From: Branchipolynoe longqiensis
Lineage: Eukaryota > Annelida > Polychaeta > Phyllodocida > Polynoidae
Direction of reading: 5' to 3'
DNA length: 64,000 nt
NCBI GenBank assembly: GCA_030323885.1
Contig: CM059192.1
Span: forward strand, 61,125,593-61,189,592
Shown here: in pieces, positions 60,754 through 64,000 of the stretch
Position numbering within the stretch: position 1 is the first letter of the stretch
How the letters are laid out: each line of letters starts with the position of its first letter
The notes under the pieces: generated by a model
The model's database searches: none
What the model saw: only the letters and a program-made list of their open reading frames with translations
What the model was told of the DNA's origin: nothing
Program-made: the position numbers and the translations under genes

Positions 60754-61847
60754 TTAAGTCAGATTGTCAGCTGTAGATGCCCGCGAGCTTTGGGCTGCTG
60801 ATCAATGAGTGACCGGTGTAGAGGTTTGGTATGTAGGATAAAGATTGATATGTAGGAGCTTAGTAAGTGCTTAGGTTTTAACAATTTTAACATTATTGGC
60901 ATAAGACTAAAATTAAAAGCACTCTTCACCACAGAGACGAAAAACAAAAAATATCAAAATAGTAGCCCAGTTCTAAACAGGAAATAGTGATCAAATACAA
61001 TCTAAGTGGCTGGATGCCAGGGGTCCGCATGGTACGGCTGTGGTGGCAATTGCTAGGGACTGACCGCGGGTACAGGCGAATCAAGGGAATGTGCACACTG
61101 TTCATTGGTCACCTTAGCCCACCCAGCCGTGTCGTCATACAGGGGCCGCACACCCCATTACCCGCCACGCCTCGCGGCACACGGGACTTTTCTTAGTGCT
61201 TGACTCTGTATAAAATCTACTTGGGGTGTGGTGTCACTTCTTGTGTTTGTCTGGTTACATAGATCATCACTGCAGCCTTACTTGGGTTACAAGGAGGGCA
61301 GGGGGTGTGTACCAAGTAGTACACTAAGAGTAGTACACGCGCCGCACCCAGGACCAGGGCGGGATGGCTACTCCCAGGGGAGACCGCGCTTGTCCGCCAC
61401 TACTCCTCTTCACCCCGGGGGGGCTTCATCCGGGAGAGCCGCCATCTCCCCAGGCTCCACCCTCCCTCACCCTGAGGGCCTCCAGGGTCCCGGGGGCGGG
61501 CCGACCACTTGGTTTAACAGGTGCGTTAGGCCCGCTAGATTAACCCCGCCTTCATGTATTATATAACAAAGTGGCGGCAGGAACCGAGGTCACCGAGGGC
61601 ACCGAGGTGGTGCCGGGGGCCCGGATCAAAGACGCGGGGAGGTGCATTGTTAGGGGCCGGGAGGGGCGTCATTAGGCGGGTCAGCCGGAATGGCCCGGGC
61701 GGGCCCATCAGGGTCAGGTGCGGGCCCATCAGGGTCATGTGCGGGGTGGAGCGGCACGGAGGGAAGCACTGCCGTGTAGTCGTCTCCAGGTGAAGGAAGC
61801 TGGAACACACAAGTGTTTGAAAGTTTGAAAGTGTAAAGAGTACGTAC

Positions 61848-61935
61848 CATTGCATTTGAGAGATATCACTATATAAATGGTGTGGGAATTGTCCTGGCGG
61901 AGGTGGTATAGCGTACATGGGCGGTCTTGGGAGCC
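61848..61935 (-). CDS. TCF7L2: TCF exon: Pro-rich central regulatory segment (partial gene start)
   Basis: This 88-nt internal exon encodes 28 full codons beginning LPRPPMYAIPPPPGQFPHHL and ending SDISQMQ, with a split Trp codon at its end. The acceptor is TTTGTTGCAG and the donor is GTACGT. It enters in phase 1 (the first codon is xGG, probably Gly) and leaves in phase 2 (TG). From family knowledge, it corresponds to the vertebrate TCF7L2 stretch that starts G-I-P-R-P-P and ends in a Trp before the next exon. That stretch belongs to the central region that contributes to Groucho/TLE binding and regulation. It joins exactly to the exon at 39972-40160 across a 21.7-kb intron. Low complexity makes the segment weak evidence alone; the matching phase and position make it convincing. 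Confidence 0.85.
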
Positions 61936-64000
61936 CTGCAACAAACAAAAGGACAATTAAACAAGGACAACATGAATACTGCAGTGCAACAAGTTCACAA
62001 CGAGATTATATTTATTAACTTACTTATAATCTGACAGGAATGACAAAAACTGAGTCTCAGAGAAGGTGCACACTCAACTAGTGTCGAGTATACCATTAGG
62101 TGCGCATTACGAATGAGGCTTACACATCAGCTTACCAGTGGTGTATTTAGGTCCAACCCACACCCACAACCACATCCACAGCCACACCCCACTTCACCAT
62201 CTGCTAGATAAGCAATCTTACAAGGGACGCGTTTTTGAGGCCCTAAGAGACAGATCGTCGAGTGAAGTGTGAAAACCCACCCACACACACAGTGTCTCCC
62301 ACCCACTCCACAAGCCCCCCTCCCACACTCAAACGCGCGTATTTCTGGGCACCTGCGTTCAACTGTTGAGTCCCGTGGTGTGCACCGGGGAGCGGCACCC
62401 TGATCACAGAACGCACCCAGTGTCACCGCCCCAAAAAGCGCGGTCCACCCGCCGGGATGGGCGGCGGGCGGCACGGCACGGCGCGCCGCTAACCAGCCCC
62501 ATCAGCGCTATCAGCGCGCCGCCCGCAAAAACGAGCCCAGGCCCGTATTAGCAAATACGGGCGCCTTGACGCGCCGCTCCGCGTCTTGGGCGCCGATATT
62601 TAGCGCTTTTTGAGAATGTCGCGTGACGACGTTTGCGTGTGACGCGTCGTCATGGTAACGGTAGGGGATGACGTGTGTGCTGGTGACGTGTCACGTGGGG
62701 GTGTAAGGCGAAACTATAGCCAGACGACCAGAAACAACGGAGGCAATCTGCTGCAACCACCCAGCCTGACGGGATGTGAGCGGGAAAGGTGACACCCCCT
62801 GACACAAGTCTCTGTAACCTACCAGCACGGCTACACAGGCAGGGCTATCATATTCACCGTCTGTAATCAGGGTTCTCGGCGCCATCCTACCCGCTCTGAA
62901 CCGCCGGACACTGCCAACCTCCGGCACCAGCAGTAGAACGCAGCAACCTCCCACCCCACCCCACCCCACCCTACCCTACCCCACCACCACCGCCGCAGTT
63001 ATCTCAAGGAAAGCCACTGGTAGTGACGGTAGAAACCCGACCTGGCATTTAAGGTGGCGAGGTTAATCAGGTGTGCTATGTTTGTGGCTGAGTGAGGGCT
63101 GCTGGCAGGCGGGTTGGTGTGTGTCTGAGGGGCTGGGGGGGGGGGGGGGGGGGGGCGGCGGAGAGATAAGGGACTAAAGGATGGATGTTAAAGTATGGGT
63201 ATTAAAGTAGGCGTTACAGTCGGTGTTAAAGTAGTGGTGTTAATGTAGTGGTGTTAAAGTAGTAGTGTTAAAGTAGTGGTTTTAATGTAGTGGTGTAGAA
63301 GTAGGTGTTAAAGTAGGTGTTAATGTAGTGGTGTAAAAGTAGGTGTTAAAGTAGTGGTGTTAATGCAGTGGCGTTAATGCAGTGGCATTAAATCAGTGGT
63401 GTTAGTGCAGTGGTGTTAGTGCAGTGGTGTTAAAGCAGTGGTGTTAAAGCAGTGGTGTTAACATAGTGGTATTATGTTAGGGGTGCTAAAGTAGTGGTGC
63501 TGGAGATAGGATGTTAGGGGTGCTAAAGTAGTGGTGCTGGAGATGGGATGTTAGGGGTGTTAAAGTAGTGGTGATGAAGTAGGGCTGGTAAAGTAGGCGT
63601 TCAGAAGTAGGGATGTTAAAGTAGTGGTGAAGTAGGGCTGTAAAAGTAGTGGTGATGAAATAGCAATGTTAAAGTAGGTATTCAGAAGTAGGGATGTTAA
63701 AGTAGTGGTGATGAAATAGCAATGCTAAAGTAGGCGTTCAGAAGTAGGGGTGTTAAAGTAGTGGTGAAGTAGGGCTGTTAAAGTAGTGGTGATGAAATAG
63801 CAATGTTAAAGTAGGTGTTCAGACGTAGGGATGTTAAAGTAGTGGTGAAGTAGGGATGTTAATGTAGTGGTGCTGAAGTAGGGATGTTAAAACACTAGTG
63901 CTAAAGTAGGCTTTCTGAAGTAGGGATGTTAAAGTAGTGGTGCTACTGCTAGAGTAGGGATGTTAAAAGACTAGTGTTAAAGTAGTGGTGCTAAAGTAGC
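61936..64000 (-). other. Upstream intron, continuing beyond the window
   Basis: This ends in TTTGTTGCAG at 61936. It contains a CCACACC-rich stretch near 62155-62195, GC-rich DNA at 62.3-62.7 kb, a CCACCCC run near 62950, a 21-nt G run (63135-63155) and the array below. No upstream TCF exon was recognised. Confidence 0.7.
63180..64000. repeat. TTAAAGTAGTGGTG minisatellite, runs off the window
   Basis: Units of 12-15 bp based on GTTAAAGTAGTGGT, with a higher-order form adding GAAATAGCAATG and GTTCAGAAGTAGGGATG after about 63.6 kb. The array continues past 64000. Confidence 0.9.

Larger units (their letters stand above)
40161..61847 (-). other. 21.7-kb intron between the two regulatory exons
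   Basis: This intron begins GTACGT at 61847 and ends TTTCAG at 40161. It contains MITE copies, the 27-bp array at 41.8-44.2 kb, a GT-rich array with a hAT-like insertion, pentamer arrays, SINEs, arrays at 49.9-50.5 and 52.9-54.2 kb, and GC-rich DNA at 46.8-47.7, 54.5-56.4 and 57.3-59.9 kb. The flanking phases fit a direct splice. Cassette exons cannot be excluded, but none was recognised. Confidence 0.75.
7648..61935 (-). other. TCF7L2: TCF/LEF transcription factor gene (3' part), gene span
   Basis: This is the visible part of a TCF/LEF gene, read right to left. The six-exon message chains with consistent phases at every junction: TG|G, AG|G, phase 0, G|AA and AG|A. It gives 440 residues from the central regulatory region to the stop codon. 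The order is a Pro-rich GLPRPP segment, the HPAIITPGPKQE segment, the HMG box, a basic NLS, a C-clamp and an acidic tail. That order is diagnostic of bilaterian TCF proteins that retain the C-clamp (TCF7L2, TCF7 E isoforms, fly Pangolin). Such proteins bind CTTTGWW sites, recruit Groucho when Wnt is off and beta-catenin when it is on. The N-terminal beta-catenin-binding exons were not found and are inferred to lie beyond position 64000. The right limit given is the last exon seen and the left limit is the first AATAAA after the stop. Confidence 0.96.

Noticed and set aside
62127..62474. Possible upstream TCF exon on the minus strand
   Set aside because: No TCF motif, and its end is a CCACACC simple repeat in translation.

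Overview
The window is eukaryotic, metazoan and mostly non-coding. One recognisable gene is present: a TCF/LEF (TCF7L2/pangolin-type) HMG-box transcription factor, the nuclear partner of beta-catenin in Wnt signalling. It lies on the minus strand and spans most of the window. Exons with matching splice phases were found at 61848-61935, 39972-40160, 23269-23461 or 23015-23189, 16704-16884, 13116-13188 and 7818-8418. The beta-catenin-binding N-terminus must lie beyond the right edge. The host is probably a mollusc, perhaps a gastropod. This rests on long G/C homopolymers, abundant minisatellites and SINEs carrying a Meta-like core; it is an inference.

The most interesting feature is a duplicated first HMG-box exon. 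Two exons (A, 23269-23461; B, 23015-23189) lie 79 bp apart. Both encode the first 40 residues of the HMG box, both have intact splice sites, and both have the same entry and exit phase. Using both, or neither, puts a stop codon almost at once into the message, so exactly one must be chosen. The two versions are identical at 27 of 40 positions and differ in the end of helix 1 and the start of helix 2. The gene would therefore make two TCF proteins with different DNA-binding domains. I know of no description of such a switch, but I could not search for one.

The 3' half encodes an E-type tail: the second HMG half with a basic nuclear-localisation stretch, a C-clamp whose four cysteines are split across an intron, then a 191-residue acidic and Ser/Pro-rich C-terminus. 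Skipping the 73-nt C-clamp exon would give a short B-like tail.

The introns hold many tandem arrays: 54-bp units (11.3-12.3 kb and 23.8-24.9 kb), a 5-bp GGGGC array (18.9 kb), a 3-kb array of 21-bp units (25.6-28.6 kb), a 19-bp array carrying perfect AP-1 motifs (29.3-29.9 kb), a 33-bp hairpin array (32.4-33.1 kb), a 2.4-kb array of 27-bp units (41.8-44.2 kb), a GT-rich array split by a hAT-like element (44.5-45.6 kb), and others at 34.7, 46.6, 50, 53 and 63.2 kb. The very long open frames in these arrays are artefacts of repeat units that are multiples of three. Dispersed repeats include at least six copies of a ~340-bp inverted-repeat MITE, two other foldback elements, tRNA-derived SINEs and one decayed LINE reverse-transcriptase fragment. 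No second protein gene could be supported.
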